Shown: piece after piece, positions 1-8,577 of the stretch | Numbering within the stretch: the stretch's first letter is position 1 | Layout: each line of letters begins with the position of its first letter | NCBI RefSeq assembly: GCF_000316625.1 | Contig: NC_019676.1 | Coordinates: forward strand, 2,684,501-2,748,500 | From: Nostoc sp. PCC 7107 | GTDB taxonomy: Bacteria; Cyanobacteriota; Cyanobacteriia; Cyanobacteriales; Nostocaceae | Length of the DNA stretch: 64,000 bases | Direction of reading: 5' to 3' | Translations under genes and position numbers: made by a program | Notes under the pieces: generated by a model | The model's database searches: none | The model's input: the letters and a program-made list of their open reading frames with translations, nothing else | Told to the model about the DNA's origin: nothing

Positions 1-1204
1 GGCGAATTGTATTATATAGCTTTTGGTTTAAAGTTTTAACTGTATTAGCATCTGTAATTTTACTGCCAATTACCTGTGGTGTACTAGCGTAACCGCGCCA
101 AGGACTAACTTGTAACACACCTTTGTTAGTAAAGACGACTTTAAATTGAGCTATTGGTTCATTAGTAATTACAGAACGTTTAGCCGGATTGTAAAGTACT
201 TTGGGTAGTGGGGTTAACTCTATACCGTCATTTGACCCTTGATTAACCGCCTTATAACCAACGATCGCACCATCACCAGCCACACCTACACGATAAACTA
301 AATCATCTTTGATTGCCGAACGGTTACTCCACGCGGGATCAAGTTGATTCCATACCTGACGATTCAAAACACGTAGTTGAGATGGGTCGGTGATTTCGGA
401 CACTGTATTTAACAGTGCTTCTAAATCTTTGGTCGGCGGTGTTGCTGCTGTCGTTGCTGGAGTCGGGTTGATAGTAGCAGCTATGGGTGTTGCACTAGCT
501 AAGGGAGAGTTCACCGCTGAGGGTGTTGTAGTTGGAGTCGCCGCCGTAGCACTGGGTGTTGGTGTGGCGCTACTCTGCGTTTCTGGTTGTGGTTCTGGTG
601 TCCGAATTTGGGGAGGTGGAATCAAACTAAAAGCAACAGCTGCAACTGCTACACTCGCAACTCCAATACTTGCTGGTACTGCTTGCTTGATGAGAATTTC
701 ATTAGCACTACCATAACGTCGAGCAACTGGTTGTAACTCTAATGATAATTCCGCTAAGGTTTGGGTATCAGCAAAAAACTGATCTACAGCTTCTACCAAA
801 TCAAATAACTGCACTGTGTTCAGATCAATTTGAATCGGTGATTTGGCCTGGTTAGCATTCGACTCCAAACCTTCTGTTATGCTTTCAGCATGAATAATTA
901 GTCTATGGCGGTTATGGTCAATTTTTTGTAGTTCTACTAATTCCGAATCTTGGTTATGAGCTTGGGGATTCTGCACATTACTTAAAAATTCTTGGGCGTA
1001 GCCACTCACTGCCCTGACCAAACTTTCAAAAAATTCTCGGCCTCCAACCAGAGGCTGCTTATAACCAGATATATAGCATTCTACATTTACCAATATTGAT
1101 AATTCTGGGCGTAGCTCTTGTAAATGTGCTGCCCTCGAAGCATCACTTAAACCCTCTAAAAGCAATGTACAGTTAGGTAAACTGTACTTCCGTTGAATAT
1201 TCAT
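1..1204 (-). CDS. DUF4335 domain protein (C-terminus beyond window)
   Basis: This frame is open from an ATG at 1204 to the left edge, so about 401 residues are visible and the end is missing. The N-terminal part (starts MNIQRKYSLPNCTLLLEGL) matches the cyanobacterial DUF4335 family as I recall it. A single hydrophobic segment (SIGVASVAVAAVAFSLIPPP) near residue 180 is followed by a Pro/Thr/Ala-rich linker and a C-terminal globular part. That suggests a single-pass membrane protein with two soluble domains. The start codon overlaps the stop of the DUF3038 gene as ATGA, so the two are probably translationally coupled. The function is not known; the pair occurs together in cyanobacteria. The only other long frame here lies antisense inside the low-complexity linker and is a shadow. 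Confidence 0.8.
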   Translation of the reverse strand, partial: MNIQRKYSLPNCTLLLEGLSDASRAAHLQELRPELSILVNVECYISGYKQPLVGGREFFESLVRAVSGYAQEFLSNVQNPQAHNQDSELVELQKIDHNRHRLIIHAESITEGLESNANQAKSPIQIDLNTVQLFDLVEAVDQFFADTQTLAELSLELQPVARRYGSANEILIKQAVPASIGVASVAVAAVAFSLIPPPQIRTPEPQPETQSSATPTPSATAATPTTTPSAVNSPLASATPIAATINPTPATTAATPPTKDLEALLNTVSEITDPSQLRVLNRQVWNQLDPAWSNRSAIKDDLVYRVGVAGDGAIVGYKAVNQGSNDGIELTPLPKVLYNPAKRSVITNEPIAQFKVVFTNKGVLQVSPWRGYASTPQVIGSKITDANTVKTLNQKLYNTIR

Positions 1205-1827
1205 TCCACTTCACCGTCAAAAAGACTAATCCAGAACCGCTGCATTCCGGCCGTACCAGTACAAAATAGTAGTTTTTCTAACAAATTAATAGCTAACTCA
1301 TCTAATTTCTCATCAGAAGTTAAGGCTAGTAAACCAGAACGACGGGCGTTCATTCTACTTTTAAAATGCGCTCGAAAGCGTTCTAAATAGTTAGATAAAC
1401 GCAAATTTTGTTCTAGAGGTATCTGCTTGTCATTCATTTGTTGATATATCATAAGCATTTGGCGAATGACAACAGTTAACCGCCGCGCAATGTAGCAAGC
1501 AATGACTACTAAAGCCTTTGCTTCCATAATAGTTAAAGGTCGGCGGATATTTGCTCGGCGCATCGGGTTAGAGCTACGCATCCGCCATAAATTCACCCGA
1601 TTTTTAATAATCTCTTTTAAATCTAGTTCTTCAGCAAAAGCCAAAATTGCTTCGGAACCACCTAGTTCTAAAGCTTCAATGGCCAATAAGATGAGGTCGA
1701 TTTGTAACCTGGTTCTGGGCGGACATCCTTGTCCTGCGATCGCCGGATCTGGTAAGGTATCCAGAATCATTGGCGTTGATGCAGGTGCGGGACTGTTGAA
1801 CGGCGTTAAGCTCGCGGAGACATTCAT
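1201..1827 (-). CDS. DUF3038 domain protein
   Basis: Protein of about 208 residues of the cyanobacterial DUF3038 family, predicted to be soluble and largely helical with many Arg, Leu and Glu residues. I place the start at the ATG at 1827 (MNVSASLTPFNSP) rather than the upstream in-frame TTG at 1854. Its TGA overlaps the ATG of the DUF4335 gene by four bases, so the two form a tight two-gene operon. The role is unknown; conserved adjacency suggests that the products act together. No catalytic motif is evident. Confidence 0.8.
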   Translation of the reverse strand: MNVSASLTPFNSPAPASTPMILDTLPDPAIAGQGCPPRTRLQIDLILLAIEALELGGSEAILAFAEELDLKEIIKNRVNLWRMRSSNPMRRANIRRPLTIMEAKALVVIACYIARRLTVVIRQMLMIYQQMNDKQIPLEQNLRLSNYLERFRAHFKSRMNARRSGLLALTSDEKLDELAINLLEKLLFCTGTAGMQRFWISLFDGEVE

Positions 1828-2159
1828 TCGATAAATTACCTTGTGCGCTTCCAACAGACTAGATACAACTAGTACAACTAAATTTAAGATAAGTAGCCAA
1901 AAAATAACATTAAACTTGTGGCAGTAGCCATAATACTTGACGTATACATGACTTAACTTGTTCTACGGCAAAGTTTGCATATACTTATAATTTCAGTTTT
2001 TCCAGCATCAGTTCACCTTCTTTGATTAAGTACCAGTCCATATTTAAGCTTGGTGTAGATTCTCACTATCGTCAATGGATGATGATACTAGAGCCTCAAA
2101 TCCAGCGTATGACATTATAGTGTACGATTTTTCCAGTCTGACCTACTCCTTCACTGTTT
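1828..2159. other. Divergent intergenic region, DUF3038 / apt
   Basis: About 330 bases separate the two divergently transcribed genes and should hold both promoters. I see no RNA gene, no clear hairpin terminator and no repeat here. A run of TA-rich elements lies at 1920-2060, but no confident -10/-35 pair could be assigned by eye. Confidence 0.5.
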
Positions 2160-2678
2160 ATGGATTTAAAATCTCTAGTTCGTGACATCCCAGATTTTCC
2201 CAAACCTGGCATTTTATTTCGAGATATTACTACTCTACTGCGTAATCCAGAAGGACTGCGATATACTATTGACTTTTTTGCCCAAAAATGTAATGAAGCT
2301 AAATTTCAAGCAGATTATGTGATTGGGATGGAATCGCGGGGATTTATTTTTGGCACTCCTCTAGCTTATAAATTAGGGGCTGGGTTTATTCCTGTGCGGA
2401 AAAAAGGTAAGTTACCCGCCGCCGTTCACTCTATTGAATATCAATTAGAGTATGGTACTGACTGCTTGGAAATGCACCAAGACGCATTGCATCCAGGGAG
2501 CCGAGTTTTAATTGTAGATGATTTGATTGCTACAGGTGGCACAGCTAGTGCTACAGCCAAGTTAGTCCAACAGCTTGACTGCGAACTAGTAGGTTTTGGG
2601 TTTATTATCGAACTACGAGATTTACAAGGGCGGAAAAATCTCCCAGATGTGCCGATTATCTCGTTAATTGAATATTAG
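2160..2678 (+). CDS. apt: Adenine phosphoribosyltransferase
   Basis: Purine salvage enzyme that converts adenine and PRPP to AMP and pyrophosphate in the cytoplasm. At 172 residues it has the family's usual length. The PRPP-binding loop [17 protein letters not shown] is present near residues 117-133. The upstream block [21 protein letters not shown] and the flexible-loop segment VRKKGKLP are typical of Apt. The ATG at 2160 aligns with the normal N-terminus ([18 protein letters not shown]). The gene stands alone, with non-coding sequence to the next gene that carries AATCTAAAAT-type repeats. The assignment is firm. Confidence 0.97.
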   Translation: MDLKSLVRDIPDFPKPGILFRDITTLLRNPEGLRYTIDFFAQKCNEAKFQADYVIGMESRGFIFGTPLAYKLGAGFIPVRKKGKLPAAVHSIEYQLEYGTDCLEMHQDALHPGSRVLIVDDLIATGGTASATAKLVQQLDCELVGFGFIIELRDLQGRKNLPDVPIISLIEY

Positions 2679-2928
2679 TCAACCAATTTTAGATTTTGAA
2701 TTTTGGATTGATCCATAACCAATCTAAAATCAGTAATCTACAATCTTAAATTGCTACAGTTAATTGTCATTGGTCATCTGAGAATGGACAAATAATCAAG
2801 GATAAATGATTTCTTGATGGTGCCAGCCTCTAGATTCGTCTGAAGAATCAATTGACAATACTCAATTTTAATTCCCAAGTTCAGCGTTTCACTATGGGTT
2901 CAGTTCAAAATCTAAAATCTAAAATTGT

Positions 2929-3969
2929 ATGACCGCTACAAAAATTTCTTTGGAGACAAGTCGAGATTGGCTAATTAGGCTAATCACGAGTGAAACTTTT
3001 ATTTATGTGTTGAAGCGGATATTGCAAGCGTTGTTTACCTTATTGTTGGCATCAGCGCTGTCGTTTTTCATCATCAAATTGTCTCCTGGGGATTATGTAG
3101 ATACCCTCCGACAAAATCCCAAAATTTCGCCAGAACGCATCGAGGAAGTTAGAAGACAGTTTGGTCTAGATAAATCTTGGCCTGAGCAATATTTCTTGTG
3201 GTTGTGGCGGATATTTACCAAAGGAGATTTTGGTACAAGTTTTGTTTACCAACGTTCTGTAGCTTCGCTGTTGTGGGAGAGAGTACCTGCAACGTTACTA
3301 CTCGCGATCGCTTCTTTAATTGTGACATGGGCGATCGCAATTCCTTTGGGCATCATCGCTGCGGTGAAGCAAAATCGAGCTACAGACCGCATATTGCAGG
3401 TGATTAGCTACGCCGGACAAGGATTTCCCAGTTTCATCACCGCCCTATTTTTATTAATATTCGCCCAATTTACCTCACCTTTCTTTCCCGTCGGCAGCAT
3501 GACAAGCATCAATCATGCTGATTTATCTTGGTTTGGTAAAATTATTGATATCGGCTGGCACATGATTTTACCCACCCTTGCCTTAAGTATCACCAGTTTT
3601 GCTGGTTTACAACGCATTACTCGTGGAGAATTATTAGACGTACTACGTCAAGATTATATTCAAACTGCCCGCGCCAAAGGACTGCCAGAAAATCGCGTCA
3701 TTTACGTTCATGCCCTTCGCAATGCTATTAACCCCCTAATTACTTTGCTAGGTTTTGAGTTAGCCAGTTTATTAGGTGGTGCATTCATCGCCGAACAGTT
3801 CTTTAACTGGCCAGGTTTAGGAAGATTAACCTTACAGGCGGTTATCGCTAAAGACCAGTATTTAGTCATGGCGAGTCTGGTTATGAGTGCTGTGCTGTTG
3901 AATGTGGGTAACTTATTCGCAGATTTAATGTTAAAAGTCGCTGATCCTCGCATTCGTCTCGATGCTTAA
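2929..3969 (+). CDS. ABC transporter permease, DppB/OppB (peptide) family
   Basis: Inner-membrane permease of 346 residues from the dipeptide/oligopeptide/nickel class of ABC importers. Six hydrophobic segments are visible. The family signature after TM1 (GDYVDTLRQNPKISPERIEE, then a RRQFGLDKSWPEQY segment) and the EAA loop (RGELLDVLRQDYIQTARAKG) are both clear. No binding protein, second permease or ATPase lies nearby, so its partners are elsewhere, as is usual for scattered cyanobacterial ABC genes. The start is preceded directly by AATCTAA-type heptamers and has no obvious Shine-Dalgarno sequence. The substrate cannot be read from the sequence. Confidence 0.92.
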   Translation: MTATKISLETSRDWLIRLITSETFIYVLKRILQALFTLLLASALSFFIIKLSPGDYVDTLRQNPKISPERIEEVRRQFGLDKSWPEQYFLWLWRIFTKGDFGTSFVYQRSVASLLWERVPATLLLAIASLIVTWAIAIPLGIIAAVKQNRATDRILQVISYAGQGFPSFITALFLLIFAQFTSPFFPVGSMTSINHADLSWFGKIIDIGWHMILPTLALSITSFAGLQRITRGELLDVLRQDYIQTARAKGLPENRVIYVHALRNAINPLITLLGFELASLLGGAFIAEQFFNWPGLGRLTLQAVIAKDQYLVMASLVMSAVLLNVGNLFADLMLKVADPRIRLDA

Positions 3970-4037
3970 TTATTTACTGGACTAATGACCATTGTCATTA
4001 GTCCATTTAGTTATCTGCTGAAGTGTGTTGTATATTT

Positions 4038-4070
4038 CACACTTCATACTTCATACTTCACACTTCACTC
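4038..4070. repeat. Heptanucleotide tandem tract (STRR type)
   Basis: Imperfect tandem copies of ACTTCAT/ACTTCAC lie immediately upstream of the ATG at 4074. Related tracts appear near 9090-9118, 49120-49145 and 56450-56483. Such 7-bp short tandem repeats are characteristic of heterocystous cyanobacteria. Confidence 0.8.
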
Positions 4071-4073
4071 AAT

Positions 4074-4355
4074 ATGCTTTCCGACGTTTATTATCTACTG
4101 CGTGTAAAAGCTGATGGTCGTTATCTGACAGCGCGTCCCAACGCTGAAGAATCAGGTTATGTTTTGCTGTTTCGAGAAAACTTTGATGCTCTAAGCTATC
4201 TCAACACTCATGCAGCAGATGTAGCAAATCGCTTTGCTGTAGAATCTCTACCAGGAAACCAACTCAGTAGCTTGCTCAAACGTTGGGGGTTTGTTGGTGT
4301 AGCTATTGTGACAGATCCTTTATTACCGCAAGTAGAGTTTTTACAGCATAGTTGA
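4074..4355 (+). CDS. Conserved cyanobacterial hypothetical protein, 93 aa
   Basis: Small soluble protein beginning MLSDVYYLLRVKADGRYLTA. I chose the ATG at 4074 because the upstream in-frame extension is encoded by a tract of ACTTCAT/ACTTCAC heptamers (4038-4070), which is repeat rather than protein sequence. Conserved-looking positions include an aromatic N-terminal strand and a hydrophobic C-terminal segment (GFVGVAIVTDPLLPQVEFL). I do not recognise a named domain and no function is proposed. It is convergent with lspA, with only eight bases between the stops. Confidence 0.7.
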   Translation: MLSDVYYLLRVKADGRYLTARPNAEESGYVLLFRENFDALSYLNTHAADVANRFAVESLPGNQLSSLLKRWGFVGVAIVTDPLLPQVEFLQHS

Positions 4356-4363
4356 ACTCTGTT

Positions 4364-4837
4364 TCACCTTCTGTGGTGGGGAGTTGGTTTTTTTTGGAAC
4401 GAAGCTATCAGCAAACAAACAATACCAATACTGATAAATGAATCGGCGATGTTAAATACAGCAAAATTAATTAAGCGAAAATCCAGGAAATCTACTACAT
4501 AACCTAAAACAAAGCGATCGATGCCATTACCCATCGCCCCACCCAAAATTAAACCATACCCTAACTGATCCCAACGACTTAGTATCGAGCCAAATAGACC
4601 CAAGGCTATCAAGCCTAAACTGACTCCCAAAGATAACCAGCGTAACCACTCTACTTTCCCACTGAGTAAGCTAAAAGCGGCACCAGTGTTAGTCACATAA
4701 GTAAAGTGAAATACCTCTGGTATCAGTGGGAATGTTTCTCCCAATTTAAAGGTTTGCACTACCCAATATTTAGTCAGTTGATCTAAGAAAAAAGCGATAA
4801 AAGCAGCAATCCAAAACAGGCGATTTTGTAGAATCAT
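4364..4837 (-). CDS. lspA: Lipoprotein signal peptidase (signal peptidase II)
   Basis: Membrane aspartic protease of 157 residues that removes signal peptides from diacylated prolipoproteins. Four transmembrane segments are visible. The family blocks NTGAAFSLLSG, GGAMGNGIDRFVLGYVVDFL and FNIADSFISIG are present; the catalytic aspartates lie in the second and third blocks. It lies 65 bases downstream of bioY on the same strand and may be co-transcribed with it. The spacer contains repeated GTCAAAA heptamers. Confidence 0.95.
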   Translation of the reverse strand: MILQNRLFWIAAFIAFFLDQLTKYWVVQTFKLGETFPLIPEVFHFTYVTNTGAAFSLLSGKVEWLRWLSLGVSLGLIALGLFGSILSRWDQLGYGLILGGAMGNGIDRFVLGYVVDFLDFRLINFAVFNIADSFISIGIVCLLIASFQKKPTPHHRR

Positions 4838-4855
4838 GGTGTGTTAGTCAGTTGG

Positions 4856-4885
4856 TCAAAAGTCAAAAGTCAAAAGTCAGTCTAT
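4856..4885. repeat. GTCAAAA heptamer tract between bioY and lspA
   Basis: About four tandem copies of GTCAAAA lie in the short bioY-lspA spacer. It is another cyanobacterial heptamer repeat; no gene function is implied. Confidence 0.75.
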
Positions 4886-4902
4886 TGACAATGGACTAAT
4901 AA

Positions 4903-5484
4903 CTAATAAAACATTAAATGACGTAATAAATAAGCTATTGAAGTAACGGCACAGACTACAGCTAATTGTCCTGGTACTGCAAACCAAGAGTATTTCAAGA
5001 TTGCTTGGATTAAAGATAAATTTTCTGTACCTTGCCACCGAAGAAAGTAACTAATAGTCAAATAAGTAATACCGCACAAGTGAATCGTTAACAAGCCACA
5101 AATACAACTAAATGCCAACGATTCTAGTTTTGGTCTGGCTTGAAAAGCCAAAAATCCACAAATCCATGCTCCAGGAACAAAGCCTAACAAATAGCCAAAC
5201 TGAGAAAGCCTGACATAACCAAGACCTCCACCGTCGGAGAATACAGGAAGTAAGGTTAAACCCATAACCAAGTAGGCAATTTGCGAGAGAGCGCCAGCAT
5301 TTTGACCTCCCAAACAACCTACAAGTAACACTGCACCAATTTGAAAGGTGACACCTAAAGAAAAAGTTTGAATTCCATGTTGAGTCCAACTCCAAGGCAA
5401 GGTGATACTATATGCTTCCAGAAATGTACCACCCATTGTCAGGAGTAAGCCAATCATAGACCATAATAATTGAACAGTTCCCAC
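4903..5484 (-). CDS. bioY: Biotin transporter BioY family protein
   Basis: Integral membrane protein of 193 residues with about six hydrophobic segments. It resembles the BioY S-component of energy-coupling-factor importers, which binds and imports biotin. The GG-rich central loop (PVFSDGGGLGYVRLSQFGYL, then a GFVPGAW motif) matches the family pattern. The first in-frame start is a GTG at 5484; an ATG nine codons later is the alternative. The downstream neighbour is lspA. No ECF ATPase or EcfT is in the window, so it either uses distant shared components or acts alone, as some BioY proteins do. Confidence 0.88.
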   Translation of the reverse strand: MGTVQLLWSMIGLLLTMGGTFLEAYSITLPWSWTQHGIQTFSLGVTFQIGAVLLVGCLGGQNAGALSQIAYLVMGLTLLPVFSDGGGLGYVRLSQFGYLLGFVPGAWICGFLAFQARPKLESLAFSCICGLLTIHLCGITYLTISYFLRWQGTENLSLIQAILKYSWFAVPGQLAVVCAVTSIAYLLRHLMFY

Positions 5485-5601
5485 AATATCTGTACTTTCA
5501 GTGGTTAATCTCTTTAATATGCTCGAAAGATGTAATTTTTAGATTTTAGTTGTACTAACTGGGAATATTTTTATCCTCAATAACTATACTTAATCAGATT
5601 C

Positions 5602-5634
5602 AGATACCCGACTTCTTAAAGAAGTCGGGTATCT
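5602..5634. repeat. Dispersed palindrome (CCCGACTTCTT type)
   Basis: Perfect inverted repeat with 16-bp arms (AGATACCCGACTTCTT) that almost abut, followed on the plus strand by TTTTTG. It lies between the cruF stop and the bioY start. A second copy with the same core is at 11413-11445, so it is a mobile or dispersed palindrome as well as a potential terminator structure. Confidence 0.85.
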
Positions 5635-5712
5635 TTTTGTTCATGTATAATTTAGGGCTATTGGGTACTAAGGAAGATTTACCCATCTTCCCTTACTTTT
5701 TGCAAGTTTGTG

Positions 5713-6624
5713 CTACTTCAAAGCAACTTTGACGCTGGCCACGGAAACTTCTTGAGTTGCGGCTGGCTCAATGGTAACTTGAGTAGTTGCAGCTGATGCT
5801 TTCCACCACAAGGTAATAGCAGGAGTCACACCTAATACTAAACCGAGTAATACAGGAATGGAGAATCCCGCAGCCAAGCTCATAACTGTAGCAAAAGCAA
5901 AGTTACCTAAATAGACTCCTAAAGGTAAATTAAGTTGCGATCGCTCAAATTTAATTGGCTGGTTTTTCCACAATAAAGCTGATACTGTCATGAAGACTGC
6001 ACCAGTACCTAACCAACCGGCAAAGTTTTGATAAGGCATTCCAAAGAAAGCACCCGGTTGCTGCCAATACCAGAAAGGTAAAGTAGTTTGACTCATGGCT
6101 GGGTCAAGTACAAAATCCCAGGAGGTCAGCAGCAAAGAACCTAAGCTAATCGCGCCAATATGTCGCCACAAGCTCGGTTTTGTATCTACTTCCAAACCTG
6201 CACGGGCTAACAAGTAAGATACACAACCTAAATAAAACCAAGATAAGGGAATTGTAAACGGCACTAAACCAGCAATTTTATAACCCAAGCCACTTAAATA
6301 GTGGTAGTGACCAAAAGGAAAGCCTGTGCTAGTTCCTAAAAGTTCACTGGTTAAAGAAATTAATACAGCAGGCAGCAGAAATGCCAAAGTACGACCCACA
6401 CCTAATGTCCGCGAGGCATACAACAATACGGCTGCTGCACCCAAAATCATATAAACTACACCGCCACCAGCCATACTCCACTGCATGGCAGTTTGTCCAA
6501 ATTCAGACAAGTTCAAAATGAGTTCGGCATTGGGTACAACCAATAATATCCCTACTAACCCAAACACCATTGACACAATATGACCGATGAGGCTTACGCG
6601 CTCAGCGACAACAAGTTGTTTCAT
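5713..6624 (-). CDS. cruF: Carotenoid 1',2'-hydratase/hydroxylase, CruF family
   Basis: Polytopic membrane protein of 303 residues with about eight transmembrane segments. The block TSELLGTSTGFPFGHYHYL and the segment TSWDFVLDPAMSQ are characteristic of the DUF422/CruF carotenoid hydratases. In cyanobacteria CruF hydroxylates the psi end of gamma-carotene on the way to myxol glycosides (myxoxanthophyll). The glycosyltransferase partner CruG, which is adjacent in some cyanobacteria, is not next door here. The protein length agrees with other cyanobacterial CruF proteins. The start ATG at 6624 gives a short cytoplasmic N-terminus before TM1. Confidence 0.9.
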   Translation of the reverse strand: MKQLVVAERVSLIGHIVSMVFGLVGILLVVPNAELILNLSEFGQTAMQWSMAGGGVVYMILGAAAVLLYASRTLGVGRTLAFLLPAVLISLTSELLGTSTGFPFGHYHYLSGLGYKIAGLVPFTIPLSWFYLGCVSYLLARAGLEVDTKPSLWRHIGAISLGSLLLTSWDFVLDPAMSQTTLPFWYWQQPGAFFGMPYQNFAGWLGTGAVFMTVSALLWKNQPIKFERSQLNLPLGVYLGNFAFATVMSLAAGFSIPVLLGLVLGVTPAITLWWKASAATTQVTIEPAATQEVSVASVKVALK

Positions 6625-6957
6625 GACAATTCCTTCATCCAGATGTGATACTTTGCTACTCTGCTGCTAACAGTTTACAAATGTTTACGAAAATATTTAA
6701 CTAGTTTGTACCGTAATTGTTTGTAAATTTATAGAATTTGCCTAACAGCCTATTGATTACGTCTTGTAAAAATAGGATGATAAACATATAGTCTAAGTCA
6801 TTCTTGTCAAAATATACTCAACTCAAGCTCGCTTTCTTGTAAGGCGCGATCGCCTTTACTCCCAGCAGTATCAAGGCTCCTACAAGTAAGCTCAAGTCTT
6901 TAGTAATTGAAAATTTATTAAAAAATCACTTTACTTAATTCATGACAAAATCAACCC
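6625..6957. other. Divergent intergenic region, cruF / membrane protein
   Basis: About 330 bases with no gene that I can support. It contains one HIP1 octamer (about 6847) within GGCGCGATCGCC and otherwise AT-rich sequence that presumably holds the cruF promoter and that of the downstream gene. Confidence 0.5.
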
Positions 6958-7404
6958 ATGTCAATTTTCAAAAGACTTCCTTGGACATCCTTATTACTAG
7001 TACTGGTTAGTTATACTACCCTAGGCTGGGTGTTATCTGAATCACGTATGCCTTGGCCTCTCTGGATAGTAGTGGTACTTGGTGTATTGATTTTGTTAGC
7101 AAGTTTAGCTGTTCCCTTTTTAGCGATGGCTAACTATTCTAGTGTATTTTTTGAGTCAAGTACTAGAACTTTTTTAATTGCCATCTGCGGGGCATTTTTG
7201 TTCTTCCTGATGGTTGCTTGGTTTCGACTCTTTCTCGATACGTTATTAATTATTTCTGCGGCAATATTAGCAAAAATTGATTTTCATACAGCAGGATTTA
7301 AAGGCAGGTCAGCGTTCTTAATTACATCCTTATTTTCATTGACAGGTATAGCTTGCGGTGCAGTTCTCCACGAGGAATTATCAATACATACATCCATCTG
7401 GTAA
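6958..7404 (+). CDS. Small membrane protein, function unknown (148 aa)
   Basis: Four hydrophobic stretches are visible at about residues 9-25, 36-56, 67-100 and 116-136, so this is an integral membrane protein. The N-terminus MSIFKRLPWTSLLLVLVSY is positive before TM1. I do not recognise a family beyond cyanobacterial hypothetical membrane proteins and assign no function. It is convergent with rpmA and is followed by a good bidirectional hairpin (7441-7473). Confidence 0.7.
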   Translation: MSIFKRLPWTSLLLVLVSYTTLGWVLSESRMPWPLWIVVVLGVLILLASLAVPFLAMANYSSVFFESSTRTFLIAICGAFLFFLMVAWFRLFLDTLLIISAAILAKIDFHTAGFKGRSAFLITSLFSLTGIACGAVLHEELSIHTSIW

Positions 7405-7440
7405 GTAGAAACGCAAGACCTAAAGCTCTGATAAATAGTA

Positions 7441-7473
7441 AAAATGAGGGTTGGTAACTTCCACCCTCATTTT
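7441..7473. terminator. Bidirectional hairpin terminator
   Basis: An 11-bp perfect stem (AAAATGAGGGT / ACCCTCATTTT) with an 11-base loop lies between the convergent membrane protein gene and rpmA. A and T runs at the stem base fit intrinsic termination in both directions. Confidence 0.8.
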
Positions 7474-7513
7474 ATTCCGAACGTTCTGGGTAATAAATCA
7501 AATTCCCAGATTT

Positions 7514-7795
7514 TTAGCTGGCTACTGCTTCAACCGCAGCAGCAACTGGATAAATGCTGACTTTTTTGCGAGATTTACCTTTTCTCTCAAAGGTAACAAC
7601 ACCATCAACTAAGGCAAACAAGGTGTCATCGCTACCGATACCAACATTGTTGCCAGGATGGAATTTAGTACCGCGTTGACGTACAAGAATATTGCCCGCA
7701 CGAACAACTTGACCACCAAAACGCTTTACACCCAGACGTTGAGCATTAGAATCACGACCGTTACGTGTACTACCTGTTCCTTTCTTATGAGCCAT
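7514..7795 (-). CDS. rpmA: 50S ribosomal protein L27
   Basis: Large-subunit ribosomal protein of 93 residues. It starts [20 protein letters not shown], the conserved L27 N-terminal arm that reaches the peptidyl transferase centre, with no N-terminal extension. The motif [19 protein letters not shown] is typical. It lies 26 bases downstream of rplU in the usual rplU-rpmA operon. Confidence 0.98.
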   Translation of the reverse strand: MAHKKGTGSTRNGRDSNAQRLGVKRFGGQVVRAGNILVRQRGTKFHPGNNVGIGSDDTLFALVDGVVTFERKGKSRKKVSIYPVAAAVEAVAS

Positions 7796-7821
7796 AGTTT
7801 CCTTTTATGCTTATTTTTCTA

Positions 7822-8220
7822 TTATTCAGCAGTGCTTTCCTCAGGGGAAGTATCAGCCGCACTAATTTCATCTGTTGCAGTTTCTGAAGCTGCAAATACT
7901 TCACCGTTTAGAGTGATGGAATTAATCAAAAGTCTGGTAATTTCTTGACGATGACCCCGTTTTTTGCGGGTTTTCTTCTTCGGCTTCATTTTGTATACTA
8001 GGACTTTGCGACCTCTGAGATGCCGCAATACTGTCCCTTCTACAGTTGCCCCTGTTACCAGAGGCTGTCCGATGCTGAGTCCACCATCATGGTGTACTAG
8101 TAGTACTGAATTTATTGTAACTTTTTCGTCTGGTTGAGCAGTCAGCAGTTCAATATCGTAAAAACGACCTGGCTCAACTCTTAATTGTTTGCCACCAGTT
8201 TCAATAATTGCGTAGGTCAT
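7822..8220 (-). CDS. rplU: 50S ribosomal protein L21
   Basis: Large-subunit ribosomal protein of 132 residues. It has the canonical start [18 protein letters not shown] and the [16 protein letters not shown] segment typical of L21. The acidic C-terminal tail (about 25 residues, rich in Glu, Ala and Thr) is longer than in Escherichia coli, as in many cyanobacteria. It is the first gene of the rplU-rpmA operon. The 5' leader can form a long-range helix, annotated separately, which may serve autoregulation. Confidence 0.98.
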   Translation of the reverse strand: MTYAIIETGGKQLRVEPGRFYDIELLTAQPDEKVTINSVLLVHHDGGLSIGQPLVTGATVEGTVLRHLRGRKVLVYKMKPKKKTRKKRGHRQEITRLLINSITLNGEVFAASETATDEISAADTSPEESTAE

Positions 8221-8245
8221 GAAAATTGTCCTTAGAGTTGCCGTA

Positions 8246-8334
8246 CAGGTAGCTAACTAAAATCTCTTGCAGAGAAAGCGATATACCTGAGCTTGATTAA
8301 TCGCTGTGGTTAGCTTTTGTGATGTGTCTACCTG
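8246..8334 (-). promoter_or_regulatory. Candidate structured leader of rplU-rpmA
   Basis: On the minus strand the sequence CAGGTAG, 13 bases, then GCTAAC is complementary to GTTAGCTACCTG about 50 nt further along and just before the rplU start. The pairing blocks are 8328-8334 and 8309-8314 against 8246-8257. The arrangement fits a leader RNA that can fold with a bulge. Regulation by L21 is an inference. Confidence 0.45.
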
Positions 8335-8517
8335 ATCCGAGCAGGAATAAGACAGACAATCTAAAATTGTATTTTATTAACCAGACTAAAGTCAATATCT
8401 AATGAGAAGTAAAACTATTGAGTCGTAAACTGATTAAATTTACAGATTATTTTTTTCAGATCTGCGTAATCTTTGCAAATTCGACTGAAGTTAATAGTGA
8501 CACAGAACAGCACCAAC

Positions 8518-8550
8518 AAATCTGAGCAGTAGATGTCACTGCTCGGATTT
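8518..8550. terminator. Hairpin with GC-rich stem
   Basis: A 13-bp stem with one mismatch (AAATCTGAGCAGT / ACTGCTCGGATTT) and a 7-base loop, flanked by T on the plus strand. It lies downstream of the decayed sugar-binding gene and upstream of the rplU leader, and could insulate the rplU promoter from minus-strand read-through. Confidence 0.6.
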
Positions 8551-8577
8551 TTCCCTTGTGTATGAATATTTTTGGTT

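Noticed and set aside
390-716. Plus-strand frame of 108 codons
   Set aside because: It is antisense to the DUF4335 gene over its Pro/Thr/Ala-rich linker; low complexity explains the lack of stops.
7658-7948. Plus-strand frame across rpmA and rplU
   Set aside because: It is antisense to two certain ribosomal protein genes and has no start context.
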